Shown here piece by piece: positions 50,101 through 62,168 of a stretch of 64,000 nt of DNA. The notes under the pieces were generated by a model that was not told where the DNA came from, searched no databases, and saw only the letters and a list, made by a program, of their open reading frames with translations. This DNA is from Mansonella perstans (Eukaryota > Nematoda > Chromadorea > Rhabditida > Onchocercidae). Location: contig JBAMDO010000013.1 in the NCBI GenBank assembly GCA_037074765.1, positions 186,001 to 250,000 of the forward strand, given 5' to 3'. Each line of letters starts with the position of its first letter. The stretch's first letter is position 1. The translations under genes and the position numbers were made by a program.

Positions 50101-51808
50101 TATTTATCAATACTTTAGGCTCTTAAGCTAATTTCCCGTGCAAAATATTATGTTATATCCTATACAATTGGTGATATCCAGTACATAATCAAAATGAACC
50201 AAATGAGGCGATTTATAAAATGAATCCCTGACATGATACTTTAATTAAGTGCTCTAGAATTAATTGCATTCAACATTGAGGAACCATTATTAAATATGAA
50301 AAGCGAAATAAACCACAAAAGGTTTGAAAACCTATCCTGGCTATGTGAAAGTTACTGATATTACTTCGACTATTGTCTTAACCACTCTTTCTAATTCTCG
50401 GCTTCCTTTTCAGACCCTATCAATTCCAATTAATTGTCAATCTCATGCAATACTGTCATATATAATATACAATGACTGTCAAAAAAAAATTCCAACCTCA
50501 TCTCCACTGGCTCCTGGAAAAATTGATTTTCGTATTGAATATAAAATCGATGCAAGATCATAAATTAGCGAGTATTTGTCATCGAAAAACTCCTTCTCAC
50601 GTTCTAACAAAGTTTGGTAAATCTTAACGCATTTTGCTTTGCGATCCACAGCAAGATAACTAGAAAAATTTTCATTAGTATCGCCAAATTTGAAAACAAC
50701 ATACACTGGTCTGCACATAAGAAAATATCCTGTTCTTCCCGTTAAGTCTCAAAAACCGCCTCTTTTGATCTTAATTCTTTTCACTACATTACAGTAAACA
50801 GTAAAATATCAACTCCCTTGCAGTACAGTAATATCTTTTTTGAAAAAGATGTATAAAAGAGTGGGAGTTAATTGTATGGGGACTTCCTTAACAATGACTA
50901 AGGACTATTAAGTAAAGAAAACTACTTACTCATTTCGCGTTTGTTTCGTTACTTCCTTAAATGATGGTTCGCTGCTACCCTTTTTAGGTGGATATTCTTC
51001 GAATACACGGAAATCATAACGATATATCGGTACATTTTTTGGTAGAATCAATTCCCAAACATTTGTGGTTACTTTCAGTGTATCACCCTTACGAGTTCCT
51101 GGAGCTATTTTTTCCGCCAAACGAACTGGCAACTTACTTATCTAAATGTTTATACCAATTGTGCTCACAATTCCTTCGATAAAAAAATGAATCGAAAAGA
51201 CTGCTTTACAAACAACAAATTAGCAAATTCAGTTACAAAATTATCCAAAATCTAGTAGTTAACTTATCCCATAACACAACATATTGGTCATAACTTACAT
51301 CTGCTTTCGACGCCTGCATTTTGATCTTTTCAACTTCACTATAATCTGCTGAAAAATTGAAAAATCATTCAATGGAAGAAGCATAGATTTACAACCAACA
51401 CTTAACTGTTATCACGAACAAGGCAATTCCCTCTTTTCAAAAATGATGAAAAGTAAAGTTCAACGCCTTCATTAACTCAGAAACTGTTCATCATATTTTT
51501 CCCCACCAGGTTTTTTAGAAGCTTAGAACTTACACCTCAACTTATCACTAGCAATCTTATAGGCACCCACTTGGTACGATGCTACTGCAGATAAAAATCA
51601 GAAGAAAAAAAACCCACCCAAAGAATGTTTATTATCTAAATCTGATGTACCTACTCAACATAACACAACATAGAGAAATCCAGCATACTACTGTATTATT
51701 TCAACACTTTGCATAACAAATATATGTGAAATAGTTTTTTATTTGTGCTCTTACGAAAATGCTTACGGTTAGCTACCATAAAAAAAAAAAGAAACGCTTA
51801 CCTGCCAT
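44107..51808 (-). CDS. Argonaute protein (PAZ-PIWI), nematode type
   Basis: Twenty-two exons from 51802-51808 (ATG GCA G) to 44107-44227 join without any phase conflict into 961 residues. The N-terminal domain leads into a linker (IGASKGVRIIEGPQGMNAAL). The PAZ domain holds LYVRCNYGKNRAFIIAG and KYPMLPLIMER. MID and PIWI follow with IVGLDIAHPAD, VIRDGISEGQY and LNSHSTFQGTTRTPRY. The slicer positions look intact: Asp685, Asp768 and His854, with Glu731 or Glu732 as the probable glutamate finger. Argonautes bind small guide RNAs and silence or license target transcripts. The NxxFQGTxRTPxYTLLFD form and MAKRGRSNY end suggest the nematode-specific WAGO/CSR group rather than ALG/miRNA Argonautes (inference). 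A Gly/Ser/Asp insert (GDGESGNSDNGSG) precedes the C-terminal RFNA. A candidate trans-splice acceptor (ttacacag) lies 8 nt before the ATG. Confidence 0.95.
51536..51584 (-). other. Possible alternative 49-nt exon in Argonaute intron 1
   Basis: The stretch is flanked by a strong acceptor (tttttatctgcag) and donor (gaggtgtaagt) and is open after exon 1 (VASYQVGAYKIASDKL). Its length is not a multiple of three, and inclusion between exons 1 and 2 creates a stop at once. It could be a poison exon, or a 5' UTR exon for a transcript starting at the ATG inside exon 2. Confidence 0.3.
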
Positions 51809-54800
51809 TACGTTGACTGTGTAATTAATTGCAAATCAACTGAAAATAGAAAAATTCATTCATCTACATTATTAAATTCTAATACGTCAAACAATATCGT
51901 TTCAGTACTTTTCCATTCTCTAATCGATCTCTGTTATCATTAAAACATCAATTATCATTCAATGCTAAATTTTTGCCTGGAATATTGATAAGGTCTCTGT
52001 GAAAATGCTCTTCTTTTATTCCATATGATTGGGATGGTTACCCCACGTCACATAAATATCAGCCTAGTCCTAGAATCTACCATAACAAATTCGTATTCTT
52101 TAAATTTTCCACTCCTCTGCAACTTGTATAATCTTTTTTTCACGAAACAGATTAGAATTTTAATTTATATTCATAAATAAATAAATGTCAAATAAAAAAA
52201 AAAAAATGTATTAAAGCGAATAATTAAACCGTTTATCTTTTCCTTTTATAACGAACAATCCTGATTTTAAGTTAATTAGGATTAACTGTCGCGAATTTTT
52301 TATCACAAAACTTCCAAAAGGTCAATAAATCAAATTGTAAAATGAATGTTAATTAATGTCTTTATAAATCATCTAATTAATTTTACAATGTTTAGATTTA
52401 TTTCTTATATCTTTGTTGTAGTCTAAATTCACATTCTATTATGCTCTATCAATTCTCTCTCCTATCATAAACTAACAAAGAGGTAGAGCTATAGCGCTAT
52501 CTTACTAAACAAAGCCATTGTATTAAGCCATTTAATCCTCACTCTTCTCCTATTATATAAACTATCAATCCTCCTACCACTATCATTGTTGGGACTTTTC
52601 ACACCAATCAGCGGCTATTCTTTGTTGATTATCCTTTCTTGCACTTGTATTTATCTCACTATTAGTTCGCATTATTATATTAGTTCTAATTTACGTTCGC
52701 GTTAGTTAATGTTTTTAATAAAGATTTAATTAACCCAAATTTGAGGCTTCACACAATCAAAATATAATTTCAATTATGATTTGATCGTATAATCAAAAAA
52801 GTTTCTCGACATTAATATAAAAATGATCGAATCACCTCACTAATTCATATTCATGAATTGAACAGACAAATATAACAGTAAAAAACATGTTCGTCATTGC
52901 AATAATGGCATATATTTAAAAAAACTTTAAATTTAAATTTCAATAATTTAACTTTTCTAGTACAACAACGAATCCTTCAATGCCTTAAAGACTAAAATCA
53001 ACAAACCATCTAACTACTCCTTATCCTTCTCAACCAGTGAACCCCATTCACCCGCATCTAAGCTCATGATCCACATATATAACTACCATAACGCCAAATT
53101 GTTATATCACGAACTATGTCCTATCCTCTCATACTTATGAAGAAAAGAAGAAAGGAAACTGTCCTTTTTCTTCATTCCATTCACTTCTCATTTGCTTCTT
53201 TTTCTTCCCTTTTTCAGCCAACCAAATGGTACCATTTTAGCACGTAATTTGGGCAAATGCACATAACTTGGGTAAATGCACATAACTTGGGTAAATGCAC
53301 ATAACTTGGGTAAATGCACGTAACTTGGGTAAATGCACGTAAATTAATGAAAAAAAAAAGTCTACAAATGAATGCACGTATGCATAATTTTGTCTATCAA
53401 ATTTTAAATGATTGATAGTGCAAACAATAAAACTTCATTAACAAGCTAAATCTCCCTAAACTTTCACAATAATCTACGTGCAAAATTAAGAATTAAAAGC
53501 TAAATGTTCTAATCTAAAGAAAGTTTATTTCATAATTTTACATTAGAATTAAAAAATGAGAAAGAAATAAAAATCATAATTTGATGTTTTTGCAACAATT
53601 TAAATTTTTGAATGGAAATTTATATTCGATAATAATTTTATAATAAATAAGCCATCACTTTTTGGCGACTTTTTGCACTTTCTTTAACAAAGAAATTTGA
53701 ATTTCGATAAATGAAATTAATGAAAAATGTTGTAATCACATAAATATAAAGTTCTCCTAAAGAGAAAAGAAGTTTAAATTGAACTTTAAAATTTTGGTTT
53801 TTTTTTTTGATCTTAAATTAATTAAATAGGAATTAATTTTTTGTTCTGACTATAAATATAGTAAGTTTAGCTTATTGTTTGTCTTATTGCTGCAGTAAGA
53901 TTTAAACTTCATGTTACGATATGCTCATAAACATATATCTGAGCATTCAAATATATGTTCCATTTACGCGTTTTCCCAATTGAAGTTTTGGCGAAATTTT
54001 ACAAATTAGTCAATAATTTGTATAAATGCCATTTGCTTTTGAACATCTGGAACCAATAAGATAATTTTGCAGGTTTACAAACTTGTGAAAAAATATTGCA
54101 GCTTTACAAACTTGCATGATGAGTACTTGTATACAAGATACCAGTTTCATGCACGGTTTCCGGTGAGAATGCATTGATGATTACGAAGGCGTCAATTGTG
54201 ATCCACCGAAGAAAACTGATGTTGTGGGCTTTATTCACGTATGCCTTTTTTTTTTTGGACAGTTCCCGATATAGTGTAAAATTACTTTTCTGTCTACTGC
54301 TGATGACGAATACAGATCAGAAAGTCAAGTTTTGCATCGTATCACATATGGTAATAACATAATTTAAAATATTGAAACTTTCATGAGAGCGACATTGGGG
54401 TTATTTGTTAAAGCAGACACTTAGAAATAGAACCAGTATATTCTTTTTTTTGTAATTTTTTTTTTTATTTGAACACTGGCATCTATAGAGAAATTATTGG
54501 TAAATATATCCATTGAGCGTTGAATTGGTTCTTACACCAGTGGTCATTTGTTCTTATCATTTTTAATGATTATATAATTTCGTTCTTCCTTTGGTCTCCA
54601 GTTCTTTTCGTCTTCTCTTCATCCATTTCCCTTATGTTGTTTTAAATTTACATGTAATAGTGAAATTACTGGAAAAGTTTGAGAGTAATCTAGTATTATA
54701 TTTCTTCTTTCTTAATTTTCGCCAGTATTAGCCTTTTGTAGATGCAAAAGTGTTTCAGTACAATCAATGATCATCATCTTAAATTTTTGTAAAAATCAAA

Positions 54801-55167
54801 TCACTGTTTACTTTTGCAGTCAAGAAAAACATTTAACAACTTTTGAGAAAAAAAAAACAGTAAATGTCATCAAACAAAGATTCACAGAACAGGAAATACA
54901 GGTGAAGATGTGAAATTTTCTGCATATTTTTTCAAATATCATGCATAAGAAAAACTAATTGAACGATTTTGAAAAAAATCTTTAATCCTGTCAGGCAGTA
55001 TATTCTTACTGTAATTACAGAGCCTTATTTTCTGTATTCTCTGGATTACATTTAACATTTGAAAATATGAATATTCAGCTGTCACTAGTTTCATTACGAA
55101 ATTACAACAACTACTGAAGTTATGCAGCATGGAATATTCTTTTGAGACTTTTTAGTTCCCGCTGATA

Positions 55168-55202
<35 letters not shown>

Positions 55203-55213
55203 AGATGCTAAGT
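51809..55213. other. Intergenic region upstream of the Argonaute gene
   Basis: About 3.4 kb of AT-rich DNA with no recognisable gene. It includes the promoter side of the Argonaute gene, the 19-bp minisatellite at 53240-53345 and a 30-nt poly-A run at 55170-55201. A short plus-strand frame at 54174-54362 has no family resemblance and was not called. Confidence 0.5.
53240..53345. repeat. 19-bp minisatellite, about 5.5 copies
   Basis: Units of gcac(a/g)taacttgggtaaat are repeated head to tail; the first copy (gcacgtaatttgggcaaat) is the most diverged. Confidence 0.9.
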
Positions 55214-56107
55214 TCAATCCCAACGTTGCCTAACAATTAGTTCCTTCAAAGTATTTTCGACAGTTCGATGTTCATGCAACAAATTACCAACATTCGCTCT
55301 CGCTCTCAACACTTTATTACATCCAATAATCTTCTTTTTAGGTTTTCCTGGCATACGACGTTGCTCCATTTCTAAAAACTCTTTCTCCCTCTGTTCCGCA
55401 GCTTTACCATATTTTTTAATATATTCATGTTCCATCTCCTGAAAAATAAGAAATAATATAAAACAAAAACAAATTCTTTTCAGTACTGAAAGTCAAATTC
55501 ACCAAACTCACAGAATACCTTCTCACTTCTCAGTAACATATATCATAGCATGCTGAAAAGTATAATGAACTATTCGTTTTATCCAAATCCAGTTAACATT
55601 ACTAGTATAAAAAATATACAAAAAAATTAGACTGATTCCTTCTCAATTTCCATACTTCATTCAGTTGAAATCAAATACTTATGAAATGTTCCGTGAAAGA
55701 TATCAAAATTTGCCAATAAAATTCCCAAATAAAAAAGATAAAAAGTTATGTCTAATGATAAACCTTGTTTAAGTATGGTGTTGCAAGACACTTCATCACT
55801 TCATATTCCCGTTTCAGTTTATCTTGCAATTGTCTGATTGCATTGTCAGTGATCGGAAAATCCGGTTTGCCTTTTCTAAAAGTAGCAAATGATTTGTATG
55901 AAAACTGCATGTTACTTTTTTCTACCTTCCACTATGTTACTTCTCTAAATCTCTTAAAGCCTCATTTTACAACTAAGAACTCACATATTTGAGAAACACC
56001 TACATTTTCAATTTTGGAAGAGGAGGTCCACGATATCCGATTTCCCAAACTCGACGATTCCATTCCGGAAGATTTAAATTCTTTCGCAACCAAACTGTTA
56101 AACGCAT
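55214..56107 (-). CDS. Small basic protein, family not recognised
   Basis: Three exons, 56004-56107, 55764-55875 and 55214-55438, join in phase to 146 residues. The N-terminus (MRLTVWLRKNLNLPEWNRRV) is basic and amphipathic. Residues 35-72 include KPDFPITDNAIRQLQDKLKR. The remainder is strongly helical and charged (KEFLEMEQRRMPGKPKKK) and ends ELIVRQRWD. No signal peptide, membrane helix or catalytic motif is visible. Size, charge and the RxxxxxPxWNRRV opening would suit a mitochondrial ribosomal or similar RNA-associated protein, but I cannot name it and this is only inference. It lies about 950 bp downstream of the SRA1-like gene on the same strand. Clean splice sites and dense coding make the gene itself secure. 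Confidence 0.75.
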
Positions 56108-57056
56108 GGAACTTATATCACAGATCTATCGCCCATACCATTTCTTAGTTTCTTCCTTGAAGTATTAATTTTACGAGCACAGGAACCTACATCTTACAGA
56201 TACTCGAAAAATGAACTGCTAGACTTCCCTCCCGTTTTTCATACGAAAATTTTTAATAATAGTTCACTAAACAGTACAGTCATCTAAACGAATGTAAAAA
56301 TCTTAAAATAATTTCAATGTTCCCTTTACATGAGAGAAGCAGTATAGGAATGATGGTCTAGACTGGCTATAAAAAGCAGCAGGATAGTTTTATTTCTATT
56401 AGTACAGCCGTAAACCAAAAAAGAGAAGCAATGAGTGAATTTCAAACTTCTTGACCGATCTCACCAATTACAGCCAAATTTTGAGCTGATCTCAATTCTT
56501 TCACATAAAAATTTCGAAATAAATAAAACTCTGTTCATAAAACATGTAATAAAAGCCACGAATGAAGACATCGATGTTTCACATTTACAGCAATTTTGTT
56601 ATTACATCACAATATTTAAATCTACCATATTCAAACCTTTAATTCCTAATTATTTATAAATAATTTATAATACCATGATTTTCAACACCAGGAAATAGTG
56701 ATTTCAACATTGAGAAATAATTCTTCAAATAGAAATTACTTTTCCTTAAAGAAAGTACGAAGCAAATAAGGTAAATTAATAAATTTACATCATTATCAAC
56801 ATTCAGAAGAACTTTAAAAACTAAATTATTTCATCCCACTCTTTTCTAGTCAAAAAACACGAGGTACTTGGATAAGATATGCAATTTCTCTAAATCATTG
56901 CAACATATCAATTTCGAAAAAAAATATGTAATAAGAACTTGACAAATTGACATAGACTTACAAATAAATTTCAAAAAAGAAGAGCATTCACAACCTAATC
57001 GAGATTTAGAAACTTAGTAAATAAAATCGAAGTGAAATTAATTCTGATATTCAGTT

Positions 57057-60000
57057 TCATTGATTATATAGATGTCGAGTTGGACCAGCACTACCGATAT
57101 GAGTTGAATCAGCACTATCAAGACGAGCCGGACGTCTCAATTCATTTAACAATAACCGAATACCCTGAGCCCAACTAGTTCGAGCTTCGGTTGGGAACGA
57201 TGTTTGCAACTGTTCAAAAAACTGATGCGCTTCATCAAATAGGCCACGATCCAGCGCTATAAATACAATTTTAGACATTTTATTATTGCGAATTAAAAAG
57301 GATGCGTAGAGATTGAAAAATCTCACAAAAAATTTGTAATTAAATGCCTGTACAATATAATCAGTTGTTACGTATCGATGGGACAATCATAAGCGCATAC
57401 CGTAATTAATTATTTAGATTTTTATTGCCTTATTTGTGCTTTTTTAATTTATCATTTCGTTCGTGCCCTATCGCTCATAGAAATAGTGAATTCCAAACAG
57501 CTATTTTTTTAATATTAGGAAATACACTAAAATTTCTGAACAGCAGATAATGACTGTTTCGTTCTTCAAAAAGATATCAGCTAAAAAAATTTAAGATGCT
57601 AAAGCATCACGAAAATTTCATTTTACCATCAACAACGAAATTCAGCTTCTTGATGCAACTCTCTGTAACTTGTCCTGCATTCATTGATTCACCCAGCTGA
57701 TTTACACGTAGTTGAATTCCATCTCTAGTTACTCCCTAAAAATAATATACCTTCCACCGAGTCACAGAAAAAACAAAAGTTCATGACTTAAAGTTAAAGT
57801 TGTTTAAGATTTCTTCTACAGATTTCTTAAAAATGATTTTGATAGGTTTTAAAGGCATCTATTTTGCCAAGCACCTTTAACTAAATCTTTTTATAAGAAA
57901 GGCCTGTTTTTTGTTTTTTATCGTTCATCACCAAAAGGAACAAATCCAAACATTAAGAAAGTGAGATGTATTTATGAATCAAACAAAAAAAAGTTACAGC
58001 TGGGAGTCTATATGTAGCTTTAATCAAGAACTGGACAAGCTGAAATCCACTCAAGGACACATCACCAGCAGCCTTTACGGGCGCTACATAATCAGTCGGA
58101 TACGGCGATGCAGCAGGTCTTCTACTACTTTCATTTATCACCTGAAAATATAAAGAAAAATTTTCTAGAAAGAGTTTTTACACATGCAGATATAATTGTA
58201 ATATTCGCCAGAAACAAGTTCTGACTCATGCCCTACTGATGTTCTGCCTCCATGACAATCTGAATCTATATTTGAGAAATGTTAATCCTTAGCTTTTAAA
58301 GCTTTTATAAGCATCTAGTAAAATGTGAATTATAACCAACATTCGGTGGAATATAAATTAAAGCATTCGGATTTCTCTCAATTGAAGATGTAACTTGAAC
58401 ATTTGCTGAAGCGGATAAATTCAGGTCGAAGGATTTCTGAAAAACAGTTGATGAGAATCTAAACTGCAAAAAAACAGTTGTAACGGTAAAAGTTTAAGAA
58501 ACCTCATTAATGAAATAAGCCTTTTAGCCAATCCATTTGCACTATCTATCCATTAATCGTTATCATTATGACAAACACATCAATATTTACCTGAACACAT
58601 CTCTCAGGAAGTTTTTCTGTAGATATATCACATGTTCTATTTGTCGATTTCGATAGCGTTAGCTGTTGAGGATCTGTAATATATGAAATAGTTTGTTCTA
58701 CTTAATGTTATTGCTTTCAATTTCACAACTTGCATAAAACAATGAAAAGCTAGCAAAACCATGATATTCATGCTTTATCTACAGCACGGTCATAATATAC
58801 GAATTATAACGAAATTAAAAAGAAAAGTACAAGAAATATATACTGCAGAAGCGTACAATAAGTCATCCCAGGAGTGTGCATTGCTAGCAAAACGGGATGA
58901 AAAGCATGAATTAATGAGCTTATTTGGCTATGTATCAGTCAAAAATGGCTAATCCGCAATGTTTTGCTGTGATTTTTAGACCTGCTATTAATAAAGTTAA
59001 CAGAGAATACCATTTAGATACTACCTCATATCAATTTCTAACTACAGTGAGATGGAATAGGTATATACTCAAACCCCAGAGGGGAATTCAGTGTAAAGAA
59101 AATTTGCTACCCGGAACAATGAAAGCATCAAAAATAGAACGATGCTGCTGGAATGAAGATTTCTCAATCGACTGGTCCTTCGTTCTGTCAGTACATGTAG
59201 AATCAGAATATGAGAGAAATGAATCCATTGTGACATAATTTGGCAATACTGTCGAAAGGAGTGACTGTGGAGGAGCTCTACAGGCTGCGGTTTCTTGACC
59301 TGAAGTTACAACTGGAGTGTGAGTTGGAGATAGGATTGAATTTGTAGCCTGCGGAAAGTGGACTGGTTGCACCGAATTTGCGTATATCGGTGAAGTATTG
59401 GAAGCCTGAAAATGCATTCAAATACAACAGTTATCTTAACAGAAAAAAAATTATTTGTAAAATGATGCACGTCAGCTTTTAGAATTTCCAGCTGATCTTG
59501 AATGTTGTATTCAACATAAACAAACAATTTTAAAATACAAGAACCGCAATAACAAAAGAGAATGTATCAGTGTCGACGATGCAAGATTATTTCATGAAAC
59601 ATTAAAATCATTCAGCTGAGCTCTGTCGTCATCAGTTCAAAATTACAATGTGACAAGTATTGATAACAATGCCTTCGCCGATATGAAAGTTGTATCAGCA
59701 ACGACTCGCACCGAAATAGAGTCAGGCGGGGAGTTTGACTGGGGCGGTACATCTGTCAAAACGTAACGCAGGTGTCCTAAGGCTAGCTCAGAGAGGACGG
59801 AAACCTCTCGTAGAGTAAAAGGGCAAAAGCTCGCTTGATCTTGATTTCCAGTACGAATACAGACCGCGAAAGCGTCAAGCTAACTCGTACACGAAGAACT
59901 GATCAAAACTTTTCGTAAAGAAATTTCAATTCGAAACTATAAGCGGAAGATGTTACAGAAGATGAGCAGCAAACAAGCAAGAAGAGTGGAACAGCTAGTA

Positions 60001-60207
60001 ATACGACTATTGTATTTTTGAAAAAATAATTTCCGACCTAATTTGGACAAACTGAAATTATACTTGAATGGAAGGATGCACAGGACGCCGATGTCTACTG
60101 GCCAAAGCACCGGTATTTGGTGATGACATCCTTGTGGAGTCAAGCACTGCCGGTGGATCGTTCCAGCCAGGGGTTGAACATGATGATACTGGTAATAAAT
60201 GTGACAT
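57057..60207 (-). CDS. SRA1-like protein (steroid receptor RNA activator protein family)
   Basis: Seven exons (60064-60207, 59111-59405, 58591-58673, 58341-58436, 57998-58141, 57627-57735, 57057-57256) are phase-consistent and encode 356 residues. The N-terminus carries CSTPGWNDPPAVL, the GWNDPP motif shared by SRA1 and the SEC31 Pro-rich region. The middle is Ser/Thr/Pro-rich and unstructured. The C-terminal 100 residues form the SRA1 helical bundle: GVTRDGIQLRVNQL, VVDALDRGLFDEAHQFFEQL and SWAQGIRLLLNEL. In vertebrates SRA1 modulates transcription; SEC31 shares this bundle but has WD40 repeats, and an in-frame TAA upstream of the ATG within the same exon shows that no SEC31-type N-terminus is attached. 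The protein is longer than human SRA1 (about 236 residues) because of the linker. An acceptor (cattgcttttag) lies 19 nt before the ATG. Confidence 0.85.
59690..59874 (+). pseudogene. Fragment of nuclear 28S (LSU) rRNA inside an SRA1-like intron
   Basis: The stretch contains highly conserved eukaryotic LSU rRNA blocks in the correct order: gagtttgactggggcggtac, cgtaacgcaggtgtcctaag, gagaggacggaaacctctcg, gggcaaaagctcgcttgatc and agtacgaatacagaccgcga. It sits between the first and second coding exons of the SRA1-like gene, antisense to that gene. The similarity fades about 20 nt after 59860 and becomes uncertain before 59719; no other rRNA part flanks it. It is an inserted fragment, not a functional rRNA gene. 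Confidence 0.9.
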
Positions 60208-62132
60208 CAGACAGATCCCTTACAACCTAAAAGCAATGACCATTCGAAAACATCGTGCTAAAAAAAGAAAAAAACTACACTGAATTCCGGAACCTTCTAG
60301 ATTCAATCTCAATGCAGAAACGAAATTGATTGATGATCTGTTAATCAGCTTTCTGAAAAACTTTGTTGAAAAAAAGTAGAATCATTGATGGAGATGTTAT
60401 TACTTTGTTAACCTGTGTGAATTTTATTTTTTTCAGCTATTCTCAATGATTTATTTCTTCATCTCGGCATTATAAATCAGCTGATTAATAATCCACTAAC
60501 AAAAATCGTTGATTAATCTTATCCATCCTATAAAAAATTTAGCTCAATTGCTACATGATGAACTTAATTTTGAGCTTCAAGTTTTCAAGTCTAAATATTA
60601 TTTAAATTAAGTTGACTTATATAGCAATACTTGATACAGACGAACACTTAGCAAAGTCTGTTATAACTTAGAGGAACAAAACAAAATAATACTTACCTTC
60701 CACTCAAGCAAACGTCTATCCTGCTTTCTGTAACTTAACGCAGCCCAAAAATTGTTTTACTATGAAAATATTTAGTTTGACTGTCTCATTGCATATATAA
60801 AATGAATTGTACGTATTAAAAGAGTTAAGAGGAATTTTAGCCTTAAAAATAACAAGCTATCTAATCAAATAATAGAAAAAGAGTGAAAAGAACCACTTAT
60901 CCTAGAAGAATTTTGATAACACTCTTGAAAGACATATACCTCATTTTCAGTGAGGGAGGAATGAACTTTCTGCAGAATAGAAAAATCATTTTAAATTATT
61001 AATTTTCTCTGCAATGTTAATGCATGAAGAAAGATATAGAGGAATGTTAAGAATTTGTTCAGAATAATTATATCAAACATTTGAAATTTGTTGACATTAA
61101 AATTCTCATAAAATTTTGAATATTTTTTTTTTGAATATATTACAAACCTAAAAAAAGGTTAAACTTTCCATTCTTTTTTTTTGGAGTTGAAATAAAATGG
61201 AATAAATCATAGAAATTAATAATAAGCAAAATAGAATGAAAAACTTCCATAGTATAGGACAGAATGATAAGATAATACAATCTTTTGCACATTACAATAG
61301 TAGGTAACATATCTATCTCATTTAATTTCATTATTATCCAAATACAGTTCTATTAAGCTTTTGTCATTTCTTAAAACTTTTTGCAAAACTCATCCATTCC
61401 AAATTCATATTTCAATTTCATAAAATCCACTTATGCAATTTACATTTAAAAAAGAACCTACAAACAGCCAATATTTCAATAGAGTGAAAGAAAAAGTATG
61501 AAATCATTTTGCTCCTCCTAATGGAGCAATTTCATTGTTCAATTCCATAAATCACATGAATTTATTATTATGTGTGTGTATGCGTGTGTGTCTTTGTGTG
61601 TGTATCCTTATTGATATTTTTTCTTTTTTTTTTTTTTTTTTTTTGTTACCTAGGTTACCTGTCCAGGTAATAAAACGGAAATGAATTATTTCATTGTAAC
61701 AAATGTCCATAAAAGCAAAAGAATTATAAATAGTGTAAGGCAAAGTAATATGCATGTATGTGTATTGCGTATGTGTGTATGTATGTGTATACTTTGCAAT
61801 GATATATCATTGCTTTAATAATTATTAATATAAAAAGAAAGGCTTGATTGGATAAATGAATGCTTAAAAAATAAGCCTAAGCAACAAGACTATCCAATTT
61901 TCATTTCTCATTTCCCATTAATTATTGAGTTATTGTATATTGTAAGAACGTCAATTATAAGAATGCAATTATTAATTAACTCATTATAACCTATTGCAAA
62001 GGTATTCAAAAAGACATTTAACATTTCCTACAAATCTATGAACTTTTTTTAAATAAATGTAATAACATGTTATATAATTTCAATAATTTAATAATACATC
62101 AAAAGATAATTAAGATTATATATGCAAAAAAT

Positions 62133-62168
<36 letters not shown>

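Noticed and set aside
57057..60207. SEC31 as the identity of the SRA1-like gene
   Set aside because: SEC31 shares the C-terminal bundle and a WNDPP motif, but an in-frame stop precedes the ATG in the first exon and no WD40 or solenoid exons are present.
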